In this document: positions 1-6,702 of the stretch, one piece after another | How the letters are laid out: each line of letters opens with the position of its first letter | How positions within the stretch are numbered: the stretch's first letter is position 1 | Assembly: GCA_018370615.1 (NCBI GenBank) | Contig: JAGZAC010000240.1 | Location: 1-6,774 of the forward strand | DNA length: 6,774 bases | Origin: Clostridiales bacterium | GTDB taxonomy: Bacteria > Bacillota > Clostridia > Oscillospirales > CAG-272 | Direction of reading: 5' to 3' | Notes under the pieces: generated by a model | Told to the model about the DNA's origin: nothing | Databases searched by the model: none | Seen by the model: only the letters and a program-made list of their open reading frames with translations | Position numbers and translations under genes: made by a program

Positions 1-64
1 CCTTTTCATCAGCGACAATTGCTTTGGTTCCTGTAGTGCCTACATCAAGACCGATTACAAGCAT
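1..64 (-). CDS. FGGY-family carbohydrate kinase, N-terminal fragment (cut by window edge)
   Basis: Only the first 21 codons are inside the window. The peptide opens with a hydrophobic beta-strand followed by LDVGTTGTK (residues 6-14). This is the phosphate-1 loop of the ASKHA fold, as seen at the start of xylulokinase, glycerol kinase and related FGGY kinases, which phosphorylate a sugar or polyol with ATP in the cytoplasm. The ATG at 62-64 is supported by AGGAT (74-78) nine bases upstream. The gene begins 20 bases after the stop of the aminotransferase-like gene, so the two are probably co-transcribed and may act in one pathway (inference). The substrate cannot be assigned because the sugar-binding part is outside the window. 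Other ASKHA proteins share this loop, but the DVGTTGTKA form and its position right at the N-terminus favour an FGGY kinase. Confidence 0.8.
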   Translation of the reverse strand, partial: MLVIGLDVGTTGTKAIVADEK

Positions 65-84
65 AATAATGATATCCTAATTGA

Positions 85-1623
85 TTATTTTGAGAGGAGT
101 GCGTCGATGGTGTCTACAATATAATCTACAGTAGCTTCACTAGCAATGATTGGCGGCTTCATAAGCACTGCCGGCAGGCAGTTTGCCTTATAGATTTGGG
201 CGGAAGCATCGATGCAGGCAGCCTTCATTTTATCGGCAAATGCAGCGGCATCGTCCACTGTATGGAAGTGCAAGGCGGCGAGATGTGCCTCACCCTCTAC
301 ATCCAGGATAACATCGCTGTGCTTTTCCATAATTCGATGCAGGCCTGCTTCAAACCGGCTGCCGATGCGCTGTATTTCATCTCCATTCGCTTGCATAAAG
401 GTCATGGTAATGAGATATGCCAGAGAGGCCAGTTCCTCTTGGCCGTTGGTCACCAGTGCGCCGAACTGGACCAGTGTGTCCATAGGTGCGGTGGTGATGA
501 TTTTAGATGCGGGATACTCGCCCCCAGGGAAGCCCTTACCTACTGTGGAGAAGTCCGGCTGGAGTCCGTACAGACGGAACAGAAATGCACCTTTGTACCA
601 CATGCAGGATTGGATTTCGTCGCACATGGTAGGGGTGTCGTATTCTCGGCAAAGGGCGTAAGCCCCTTGGAGAAATTCCTTTGTCAGGCGAATTCCGCCG
701 TAGTTCATCAAAATAATTTCATGGCAGAATCCTGCAGTTTTGTAGTTTCCGGTATTGTATTTCTTAATTTTTGCCTCAAAATCTGCTAGATCGTTGATCA
801 TGACCGGCACTACCTTGTAAAGACCGGACGCATCGGCCGATTCCCGGTACTCAGGCCACATGCCCCGCATCGTTTGCGCAAGGATAGAGGTGCCGTGGTA
901 ATTTCCCTCAATCCCGCCGTTTTTATCTCCAATTACGAAAAACACAGGGATTTTGCCCGCATATTTCGGTTCTGCAAAAGTGTTGTCCAGTTTGTAAAAA
1001 CGGGCAAGCATCATTTTGAAGCCTGCTTCGCAGGCGATGGTTCCGGTTTCCAGGTTGATGACCCGGTTGAGTACATGCTCTTCCTTAGAGGCAAGCACTT
1101 TTTCGGTAGCTGCCTCATCGTCCCAGGAGATGCCGTTTGCCATTTGTACAAGACGCTTTTCCATCAGGCGAGTGATGTATCCGCGGGTGTTGTTGTGCGT
1201 GGGATTCAGAATTCCCATTTTGCGAGCGTTGTCGATCAGCTTATATCCGTCGAATCGGTGTCCCAGAGAAGCCTGATAGTGCTCGCTTTTGCCCAGCAGA
1301 TACAGCTTACCGTCTTCTCCTACCCGGTAGTTGCAGAATCCGGTGATGGGAGACATTTTTGTATTGGTGGCTTTCATAAAGGAATTTGTGCCGGCACCCA
1401 GTTCGCCGCTGTCGTAGGTGGGCATGATCTGTGTACCGACTTTCTCCAGCAGCTGGTCGTTTTTCTTTTGCTTTTCCTCGGGATAAAAGTCAATCTTTTC
1501 ATTTGCCAGGGCCATGGCGTCTTCATAGGACATAATGCCTAGCGCATCGTTGGCACGGGCAACTGCCGTGGTGTAATCTGTTCCGAGTATGTCGGAGAGA
1601 GAAAGTTTGGGTGAATGAAACAT
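85..1623 (-). CDS. Class III aminotransferase-fold PLP-dependent enzyme
   Basis: A 512-residue protein with the hallmarks of fold-type I, class III (ornithine/acetylornithine/GABA-like) aminotransferases. These are TGTIACEAGFKMML (193-206, cofactor-phosphate region), GNYHGTS (240-246), CDEIQ (334-338, with the Asp that contacts the PLP pyridine nitrogen), LQPDFSTVGKGFPGG (354-368, with K363 as the expected Schiff-base lysine) and VTNGQEELAS (391-400). Such enzymes move amino groups, or act as racemases or mutases, in the cytoplasm. It is longer than the usual 400-460 residues, chiefly because about 100 residues precede the first recognisable core segment. The usual EPxxG segment before the GG reads HEIILMNYGG (301-310), so this is not a standard biosynthetic enzyme. 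The start is supported by AGGAGG at 1634-1639. It lies 33 bases after ruvB and 20 bases before a sugar kinase. The kinase suggests carbon or amino-sugar metabolism (inference); the substrate is unknown. Confidence 0.85.
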   Translation of the reverse strand: MFHSPKLSLSDILGTDYTTAVARANDALGIMSYEDAMALANEKIDFYPEEKQKKNDQLLEKVGTQIMPTYDSGELGAGTNSFMKATNTKMSPITGFCNYRVGEDGKLYLLGKSEHYQASLGHRFDGYKLIDNARKMGILNPTHNNTRGYITRLMEKRLVQMANGISWDDEAATEKVLASKEEHVLNRVINLETGTIACEAGFKMMLARFYKLDNTFAEPKYAGKIPVFFVIGDKNGGIEGNYHGTSILAQTMRGMWPEYRESADASGLYKVVPVMINDLADFEAKIKKYNTGNYKTAGFCHEIILMNYGGIRLTKEFLQGAYALCREYDTPTMCDEIQSCMWYKGAFLFRLYGLQPDFSTVGKGFPGGEYPASKIITTAPMDTLVQFGALVTNGQEELASLAYLITMTFMQANGDEIQRIGSRFEAGLHRIMEKHSDVILDVEGEAHLAALHFHTVDDAAAFADKMKAACIDASAQIYKANCLPAVLMKPPIIASEATVDYIVDTIDALLSK

Positions 1624-1633
1624 GATATGTATA

Positions 1634-1639
1634 CCTCCT
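1634..1639 (-). promoter_or_regulatory. Ribosome binding site of the aminotransferase-like gene
   Basis: A perfect AGGAGG ends ten bases before the ATG at 1621-1623. It lies in the 33-base gap after ruvB and fixes the start of the long N-terminal region of the downstream enzyme. I see no convincing sigma-A promoter and no hairpin terminator in this gap, so the gene is probably read through from ruvB. Confidence 0.75.
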
Positions 1640-1656
1640 GGAGTGTTAGCATTACT

Positions 1657-2721
1657 TTATTCTTCTATGGAAATTTGGTCCGGCGACGTATCAGCGGCAG
1701 GCCGATAGGGAATACCCAAATGCTCGTATGCTAGCCTTGTGGCGCAGCGTCCCCGGGGCGTTCTGGAAATAAAGCCGATTTGCATCAGATAGGGTTCGTA
1801 AACGTCCTCGATGGTGACCGCTTCCTCTCCCACGGTGGCAGACAGGGTTTCCAGCCCCACCGGGCCGCCGTTGTAAAAGTGGATGATGGTTTCCAGCATT
1901 TTGCGGTCCGTATTGTCCAGACCCAGTTCGTCAATTTCCAGCATCTGTAGGGCGGCGGATGCACTTTCCAGAGTGATTTTGCCGTCTCCTTTTACCTGAG
2001 CATAGTCTCGCACTCGCTTGAGCAGCCGGTTAGCAATACGCGGCGTCCCTCGAGAACGTGAAGCGATTTCCAGTGCCCCATCCTCCGTAATAGGAATGTC
2101 CAGGATGCCAGCACTGCGGGTGACGATCCGGGCAAGCTCCTGCGGTGTATAAAGCTCCAGTCGCAGCAGTACGCCGAACCGGTCTCGCAGGGGAGAGGTC
2201 ATCTGCCCCGCCCGAGTGGTGGCGCCGATCAGGGTAAACCGTTGGAGCGGGAGTCGGATACTTCTGGCCGCAGGCCCTTTTCCGATGATGATATCCAGGG
2301 CAAAGTCTTCCATTGCCGGATAAAGGATTTCCTCTACGTTCCGATTGAGTCTGTGAATTTCATCAATAAACAGTACGTCTCCCTGTCCAAGATTTGTGAG
2401 CAAGGCGGCCAGATCTCCCTGCTTTTCAATGGCAGGGCCGCTGGTGACTCGAAAGTTTACGCCCAGCTCCGCCGCAATGATACCGGAAAGGGTCGTTTTG
2501 CCCAGCCCCGGCGGGCCATACAGCAAAACATGATCCAAGGTATCTCCCCGCAGCTTGACTGCGTCAATATAAATTTTCAGGACTTCCTTGACCTTTTCCT
2601 GGCCTATGTATTCGTCCAGCGTTCGAGGACGCAGACTGAATTCTGTTTCTGCATCCTCCGCAGTGTAGGCGGTTTCCAGGATGCGGTCATCAAACTCCAT
2701 TTCGTTTTCGTAATCGTTCAT
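1657..2721 (-). CDS. ruvB: Holliday junction branch migration ATPase RuvB
   Basis: RuvB is the AAA+ motor that, with RuvA, drives branch migration of Holliday junctions during recombination and replication-fork repair in the cytoplasm. The 354-residue product carries the whole family signature: LRPRTLDEYIGQ (30-41), Walker A GPPGLGKT (69-76), Walker B LFIDEIHRL (117-125), sensor 1 GATTRAG (166-172), SPLRDRFG with the arginine finger region (176-183), the sensor 2 helix around RGTPRIANRLLKR (224-236), and the DNA-binding winged helix ending in TPRGRCAT (321-328). It is slightly longer than the usual 330-350 residues, owing to an acidic N-terminus and a short acidic C-terminal tail. The start used here has GAGG at 2727-2730. 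An in-frame ATG seven codons later also fits the family but lacks a binding site. It follows ruvA after 10 bases, the classical ruvAB pairing. All catalytic motifs are intact. Confidence 0.97.
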   Translation of the reverse strand: MNDYENEMEFDDRILETAYTAEDAETEFSLRPRTLDEYIGQEKVKEVLKIYIDAVKLRGDTLDHVLLYGPPGLGKTTLSGIIAAELGVNFRVTSGPAIEKQGDLAALLTNLGQGDVLFIDEIHRLNRNVEEILYPAMEDFALDIIIGKGPAARSIRLPLQRFTLIGATTRAGQMTSPLRDRFGVLLRLELYTPQELARIVTRSAGILDIPITEDGALEIASRSRGTPRIANRLLKRVRDYAQVKGDGKITLESASAALQMLEIDELGLDNTDRKMLETIIHFYNGGPVGLETLSATVGEEAVTIEDVYEPYLMQIGFISRTPRGRCATRLAYEHLGIPYRPAADTSPDQISIEE

Positions 2722-2731
2722 GTATGCCTCG

Positions 2732-3346
2732 TTACTTCATCAGCTTGGTCAGAGCCAGGCGGATGATTTCTTCCGTATCTTTCGCAGGATCCAGATTCTG
2801 CAGCGCTGCGGTAATTTCATTCTTGGAGTATCCCAATACCAGCAAAGCGTCTCTGGCATCGGACAGGTGTCCACCGACGGACGCTGCAGCTGCAGCAGTG
2901 GGTGCAGGGGTGTCTGCGAACAGCTTTGCCGCAAATTTGTCTTTCAGTTCCAGCACAATGCGCGCGGCAGTTTTGCCGCCTACACCCTGGGCCTGGGAAA
3001 GCGCTTTAGCGTCCTCTGCCTGTATTGCTGCAGACAGGGAGGCAGGGGTCATAATCGACAGAATGGCGATGGCCGCTTTGGGGCCTACGCCGGACACACC
3101 GATCAGCATGCGGAAGGTGTCCAGTTCTTCTGTAGTGTAAAACCCGTACAATTCCACTGCATCTTCCCGCACAGCCATATAGGTAAACAGCCGCACTTTT
3201 TCTTTTGTAGAGGAGGTGGGCGCGTTGAGCTTTGTCAACGTGTTTCCGGTGATGGAAACCTTATACCCTACACCGCAGCAGTCTATTACGGCTGTCATGG
3301 ACAGGGCATCCAGATAGATTAGCTCTCCCGTAAGACAGTATATCAT
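2732..3346 (-). CDS. ruvA: Holliday junction branch migration complex subunit RuvA
   Basis: RuvA forms tetramers that clamp the four-way Holliday junction and load RuvB rings. The 204-residue length is normal. The N-terminal OB-fold domain opens with MIYCLTGELI and contains GVGYKV (25-30), followed by VRLFTYMAVREDAVELYGF (51-69). Two helix-hairpin-helix DNA-backbone motifs follow, LIGVSGVGPKAA (81-92) and LSQAQGVGGKTAARI (116-130). An alanine-rich flexible linker (about 143-158) leads to the C-terminal RuvB-binding domain (about 161-204, with DARDALLVLGYSKNE). The ATG sits in an ATGA overlap (3343-3346) with the stop of the detached YfhO tail, and a strong GGGGAGG lies seven bases upstream. 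ruvB follows after 10 bases. No LexA/DinR-type operator (GAAC-N4-GTTC) was seen near it. The protein looks intact. Confidence 0.96.
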   Translation of the reverse strand: MIYCLTGELIYLDALSMTAVIDCCGVGYKVSITGNTLTKLNAPTSSTKEKVRLFTYMAVREDAVELYGFYTTEELDTFRMLIGVSGVGPKAAIAILSIMTPASLSAAIQAEDAKALSQAQGVGGKTAARIVLELKDKFAAKLFADTPAPTAAAAASVGGHLSDARDALLVLGYSKNEITAALQNLDPAKDTEEIIRLALTKLMK

Positions 3347-3662
3347 AGCTGATCCTCCCCTGTCCCAGGGGTATCATCTTCTTCCGGCAGCGCCGGTGGC
3401 GTTTCCTGCATTTCCAATTGAATTTGGGCGAATGTTTCCGCTTCAGGGGCTTCTCCGACACATGCTTCTTCTGCGTTCAGATTGCAGGGAACATATACAG
3501 GGCAACCTGCTGCCAGATGCTGTTTTCTGTACCGTTCGCTGAGATACCAGGCGGCGGCAAAGGCACACAGTCCGATGGCGGAGCCGATCAGACCTATGGT
3601 GAGGCAGGAGGGCCAGTATTTCAGTTCCAAAGTATATTCGCCCGGCTCCAGATAGAATCCAA
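3343..3662 (-). pseudogene. Detached C-terminal membrane anchor and tail of the YfhO-family protein
   Basis: From about 3660 this frame reads GFYLEPGEYTLELKYWP and then a strongly hydrophobic stretch from CLTIGLIGSAIGL to AAAWYL, followed by basic residues and an acidic, cysteine-containing tail of about 60 residues ending in GEDQL. YfhO proteins characteristically end with a strand of the type LPAGEHTIELKY followed by a final transmembrane helix. This is therefore the missing end of the upstream gene rather than a separate gene. The frame is open only from a TAA about eleven codons before the junction and has no ATG. The only in-frame candidate start is a TTG at 3628-3630, with a poorly spaced GGAG before it. 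Its stop overlaps the ruvA start (ATGA), as expected if the intact yfhO was directly coupled to ruvA. It could be made as a small one-helix membrane protein through weak re-initiation, but that is less likely. Confidence 0.75.
3354..3360 (-). promoter_or_regulatory. Strong ribosome binding site of ruvA
   Basis: GGGGAGG lies seven bases before the ruvA ATG and is embedded in the last codons of the detached YfhO tail. It decides the ruvA start. It may also let ruvA be translated independently, even though ribosomes reading the YfhO frame now stop at 3621, about 275 bases upstream of the ruvA start (inference). Confidence 0.75.
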
Positions 3663-6188
3663 AATGGAGGTGAAAACTAGATTTTTATCCTCTGTTACTG
3701 TAATCGTTCCGGTGAAGGAATCCTCCCGGAAGCTTTCGATATTGTATTGGTTTTCAGAAAGCTGGGGCATCAGTTCCTGGAACGTATCCGTGTCCAGGTA
3801 ATAGAAATACTCTGCGTTCTGCTTAATATACATTTCCTCATCCAGCAAGGTAAGGGATACTATTACCTTATCTCCCGGCTGGAAGGACCCTAGTTCTACA
3901 ATACGGAAGGTTTCGTTTCCAAAGAAGGTGCCATTCTTTACGCCATTGACGTATAGATCTGCTTCTCTGGCGTAATCGCTGGGAAAGTAGCAATACAGTG
4001 TGTCCGATGTGGTGACGTTCAGCGTGAAGGTAACAGTACCCTCGCCCTGCCCGCTGTTGCTGTATTTGGTGTGCCCAGCTATAGAAGAAGTAGAGAGCGC
4101 GGGAGAGGTATCTTCCGTGAATTCTATGGGCACAAATACGTCATTTGTGCCATCTCCTCCCAGCATACTGTCGACAATGGCGTTCAGACGCTGGAAGGGA
4201 GAAGCGTAGGCTTCGTCGTTGATCTGCAGTGCTTCCAAATTGTCATTTACTGCAAATGCCAGCGAAAGAGCGTAAGGATTTTCATAGGCGGTGAGGTCAT
4301 CTTCACCGGTGTCCGTGTCTGTACTGGTGTACACCGCCTCATAAAATGCCGGCACAGAATCGTCGTCCGCTTCGGCTATGAGATATTTGATTCCCAGCAG
4401 GGAATCTACTACAGGGGTGGAGCCGAGATACTTGCTCCAGTGGGACTTGGAGGCAAGTCCGAGATTATTCAGCAGCTTGATAGTTTCCTGATTCAACGTG
4501 GAGGTGGAATTGGAGAGACCGTACATGCGCAGAGCATATGGGTCGTTGGTCTTTCTATGGATGTTTTTTTCCATACGATAGAAGCTGTCGTCTCTATTTT
4601 GGATTTCTTCCGTCACAGGCAGAATCCGATCCACAAAGGAACGGTAAGAGGTACGGCTAGAATAGGTTACATCTGTGTCCAAGTCAATGAGATTGGCAAT
4701 GCCTGCACCGAAAAGCTCCACACCCACAAGGATTGCCAGCACCAAAGAGGCGGTGCTGCGCAGATATGCTTTGGGATGGGTGGAGGCCCGCAGAATCAAG
4801 AGGTATATACCAATAATCAATAGTGAGAGCCAGATAGTTACCAGGTCATTGATATGGTCGTAATCCATCTTTTGCAGCAGAATCAGAATCAATGCCAGCA
4901 CGCCGCAAACGGAAATGACCTTTCGGTATCCAATTTCCCGGATTCGCTCGAAGGCCTTGTATGCCAGAAGCACCATGATGAAGCACAGCATGAAGCTGTA
5001 GCGGTAATTCAGCCAGTTGGGCCGCTGCATGCCGTGCCAGAACAAATCCAGCGTAGTGATATTAAAACTGATCAGGAAAAAGGCAATCAACAGGCCGGAG
5101 GCGATTTTTTCCCGGGTTTTGATATGGGGAGCGAAAAAGTACAGCGGCAGAAGAATCAGCGTAAGTGTGCCGCAATATACAAAGGGAAGCCCTTCTGGGC
5201 GAACAGTATCGTAGGAGCCGATAAACAGCTTGGACACCAGATCCATCCAGTCGAACTTTTGATTAAAGGTGTAATCGGGATTGGAAAAATCTGTTTTTCC
5301 AAAGCTCAGGGAATAATAAGTGCAAAGAAGCAGCGCCGCGCAAATGGCGGCAGCGATAATGGAAAAAAGCGCAAACCGTCCGGCACTTTTTGCAAAATGG
5401 TGCTGTCTTCCCAGGGGATTGCGTTCCTGGGGGTCCCTGGAAAAGTACGCGTAAAAGAAATATGCCACAGAGAAAATACACATCATGTAACCGATGTAGA
5501 AATTGCTGAAAATCGCCATGGCGAGGCTGATAACATACAGCTTAAACTTGCCGTATTTGATCAGATTTTCAATTCCCAGCATGACCAGGGGCAGCAGAAT
5601 CAAGTTGTCAATCCACATGGTGTTGTGCTGCATAACGACTGCGTATGCGCACAGCGCGTACATGCAAGAGAACATCACCGTTGCCGTTTTGCTTCTCTTT
5701 CGTGTGGCCTCAATATAAATCCCAAACGTAAGCCCGCAGCTGCCCACCTTCAGAAGAAACATAAGCAGCAGGGCTTCTGTAATCATAGATTTGGGGAAAA
5801 GAAGGACAAGGAAAGAAAAGGGACTGGAGAGATAGTAGGCGAAAATTCCGAAAAACTCTCCGCCCAGTGCCCGGCTAAAGGAATATAAGGGACTGCTTTC
5901 GCCGAGGAGAATATCCCGGAGTCCTTCAAAGAAATACACATACTGGCCGTTAAGGTCCAGAACCAGAACCGATTCTTCTCCAAAGGGAAAAGTCCGCAGG
6001 CAGATATAAATCAGCCACATAATCAGCGCGGGAATTAAAAAACACAGTCCAAGGTAGCGCCACTCGCCGCGCACGGATTTCCAGAAGGAGCGTGTGCCCA
6101 GGCGGGGTGCCAGCAGCACTGGGGGCTTATCCGCGGCTTTACGCGGGGGATTTTCTACTATTGTTGCATTGCTTGGAATATCGTTCAT
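3621..6188 (-). CDS. YfhO-family polytopic membrane protein, C-terminus frame-disrupted
   Basis: An 855-residue membrane protein of the YfhO family, with a GT-C glycosyltransferase-like architecture. In Bacillus subtilis, YfhO is implicated in sugar decoration of lipoteichoic acid; the role here is inferred. A cytoplasmic N-terminus (1-44) precedes about 12-13 transmembrane segments up to residue 497 (the first near 46-66). Family motifs include LDLNGQYVYFF (77-87), ALGGEFFGIFAYYLSSP (107-123), QHNTMWIDNLILLPL (187-201) and NWLNYRYSF (391-399). Residues 500-840 form a predicted extracytoplasmic beta-rich domain. The match stops at VFTSI (838-842): the usual PYxxGWxVxVDG strand and final membrane helix are absent, 13 unrelated residues lead to TGA, and the expected end lies in another frame downstream. 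The gene is thus probably damaged, although the product may still insert in the membrane. The start overlaps the DUF951 stop by ATGA, with AAAGGA upstream. Confidence 0.88.
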   Translation of the reverse strand: MNDIPSNATIVENPPRKAADKPPVLLAPRLGTRSFWKSVRGEWRYLGLCFLIPALIMWLIYICLRTFPFGEESVLVLDLNGQYVYFFEGLRDILLGESSPLYSFSRALGGEFFGIFAYYLSSPFSFLVLLFPKSMITEALLLMFLLKVGSCGLTFGIYIEATRKRSKTATVMFSCMYALCAYAVVMQHNTMWIDNLILLPLVMLGIENLIKYGKFKLYVISLAMAIFSNFYIGYMMCIFSVAYFFYAYFSRDPQERNPLGRQHHFAKSAGRFALFSIIAAAICAALLLCTYYSLSFGKTDFSNPDYTFNQKFDWMDLVSKLFIGSYDTVRPEGLPFVYCGTLTLILLPLYFFAPHIKTREKIASGLLIAFFLISFNITTLDLFWHGMQRPNWLNYRYSFMLCFIMVLLAYKAFERIREIGYRKVISVCGVLALILILLQKMDYDHINDLVTIWLSLLIIGIYLLILRASTHPKAYLRSTASLVLAILVGVELFGAGIANLIDLDTDVTYSSRTSYRSFVDRILPVTEEIQNRDDSFYRMEKNIHRKTNDPYALRMYGLSNSTSTLNQETIKLLNNLGLASKSHWSKYLGSTPVVDSLLGIKYLIAEADDDSVPAFYEAVYTSTDTDTGEDDLTAYENPYALSLAFAVNDNLEALQINDEAYASPFQRLNAIVDSMLGGDGTNDVFVPIEFTEDTSPALSTSSIAGHTKYSNSGQGEGTVTFTLNVTTSDTLYCYFPSDYAREADLYVNGVKNGTFFGNETFRIVELGSFQPGDKVIVSLTLLDEEMYIKQNAEYFYYLDTDTFQELMPQLSENQYNIESFREDSFTGTITVTEDKNLVFTSILDSIWSRANILWN

Positions 6189-6421
6189 TTTCCGTTATCC
6201 TTTCCTGAAAGGGAACCCTGGTCATCCTCTCTGACCGAGTGAATTTTTTTCACTGCTTTTTCCAGCTTTACTCTGGGGAGGGTTAAATCCCTGCCGCATC
6301 CTTTGCATACGATGCGCACATCGCTGCCGACCCGCAGAACGGTGAACAGCTTTTCTCCGCAGGGGTGGGGCTTTTTCAGTTCCAGTATATCCCCTGCGCA
6401 GAATTTCAAAATTTTCGGCAT
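6185..6421 (-). CDS. DUF951 family small CxxC protein
   Basis: A 78-residue soluble protein matching the DUF951 family of Firmicutes (B. subtilis YyzM type). It shows GDILELKKPHPCG (10-22), VLRVGSDVRIVCKGCGRDL (28-46) and LPRVKLEKAVKKI (48-60). C21, C39 and C42 form a likely metal-binding or nucleic-acid-associated cluster, with C8 also nearby. The molecular function of the family is not established to my knowledge. The core is about 60 residues; residues 61-78 are a charged extension beyond it. It is the first gene of the minus-strand operon, about 50 bases downstream of a good sigma-A promoter. The ribosome binding site is weak: AAGGA sits 12 bases from the ATG. Its stop overlaps the start of the YfhO-family gene by four bases, so translation of the two is probably coupled. 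Confidence 0.85.
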   Translation of the reverse strand: MPKILKFCAGDILELKKPHPCGEKLFTVLRVGSDVRIVCKGCGRDLTLPRVKLEKAVKKIHSVREDDQGSLSGKDNGK

Positions 6422-6470
6422 AGCTCAGCCTATTCCTTATTTTCATTTGAATCCAAAATAATACCCATTC

Positions 6471-6499
6471 AGTATAGCACAACCTGCTTTCGATGTAAA
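6471..6499 (-). promoter_or_regulatory. Sigma-A promoter of the DUF951-yfhO-ruvAB operon
   Basis: On the minus strand, TTTACA (6494-6499) and TATACT (6471-6476) are separated by exactly 17 bases. A TG one base before the -10 makes it an extended -10 promoter. Transcription would start near 6464, leaving a leader of roughly 40-45 bases before the DUF951 ATG. This is the only convincing promoter found for the minus-strand genes, so ruvAB and the downstream enzymes probably depend on it at least in part (inference). Confidence 0.75.
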
Positions 6500-6598
6500 G
6501 AAGAAAAAGGAAATTTTGCACACTGCGGAGGAAACAGAAACATATATTTTCAAAAATGTAATAAAATTGTAAAATCCCATTTTTTTATAATGCTTCCT

Positions 6599-6627
6599 TT
6601 GACTGGATGGAAAAAGTATGGTATAAT
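6599..6627 (+). promoter_or_regulatory. Sigma-A promoter of ruvC
   Basis: TTGACT (6599-6604) and a perfect TATAAT (6622-6627) are separated by 17 bases, with a TG one base before the -10 (extended -10). This is close to full consensus, so constitutive and fairly strong initiation near 6634 is expected. The resulting leader to the ruvC ATG would be about 70 bases. Confidence 0.85.
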
Positions 6628-6702
6628 GATACAATAGGTAAAATGCCGTAAAATACATTGGGCAATCAGCGCACAAACACCGAAGGGAAAGATGGAGCGC
6701 AT

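Larger units (their letters stand above)
6422..6702. other. Divergent intergenic control region
   Basis: These 281 bases separate the DUF951 gene from ruvC. Two outward-facing promoters occupy the flanks of an AT-rich centre (about 6500-6598, densest at 6541-6600). I see no LexA/DinR box of the GAAC-N4-GTTC type, no riboswitch-like or terminator hairpin, and no credible small gene. Open frames crossing it run straight through the promoters and lack binding sites. Confidence 0.7.

Noticed and set aside
196..789. Plus-strand open frames opposite the aminotransferase-like gene
   Set aside because: They are shadows of a gene with intact PLP-enzyme motifs and have no supporting start signals or recognisable domains.
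1750..1762. GC-rich palindrome (CCCCGGGG) as a possible terminator
   Set aside because: It lies inside the conserved RuvB winged-helix coding region (PRGRCA), has no loop and no following T-run on either strand.
2878..2900. Short GCAGCTGCAG-like repeat
   Set aside because: It encodes the alanine-rich flexible linker of RuvA, which is normally low in complexity, and shows no sign of being an independent repeat element.
3621..3700. Programmed ribosomal frameshift joining the two YfhO frames
   Set aside because: No recognisable slippery heptamer with a following hairpin was seen. A frameshift would also not restore the roughly 25 family residues that are missing at the junction. A deletion explains both facts.
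4854..5888. Long plus-strand open frame of 344 codons opposite the YfhO-family gene
   Set aside because: It is antisense to a clearly conserved membrane-protein coding frame. Its translation is rich in Gln, His and Lys with no domain, as expected for the complement of hydrophobic codons.
6567..6591. Second plus-strand promoter TTGTAA ... TATAAT
   Set aside because: The spacer is only 13 bases, too short for sigma-A. The TATAAT match is likely a by-product of the AT-rich tract, and a far better promoter follows at 6599-6627.
6443..6676. Minus-strand open frame of 77 codons in the intergenic region
   Set aside because: It runs through both promoters, has a low-complexity hydrophobic and aromatic translation typical of AT-rich noncoding DNA, and shows no ribosome binding site or family resemblance.
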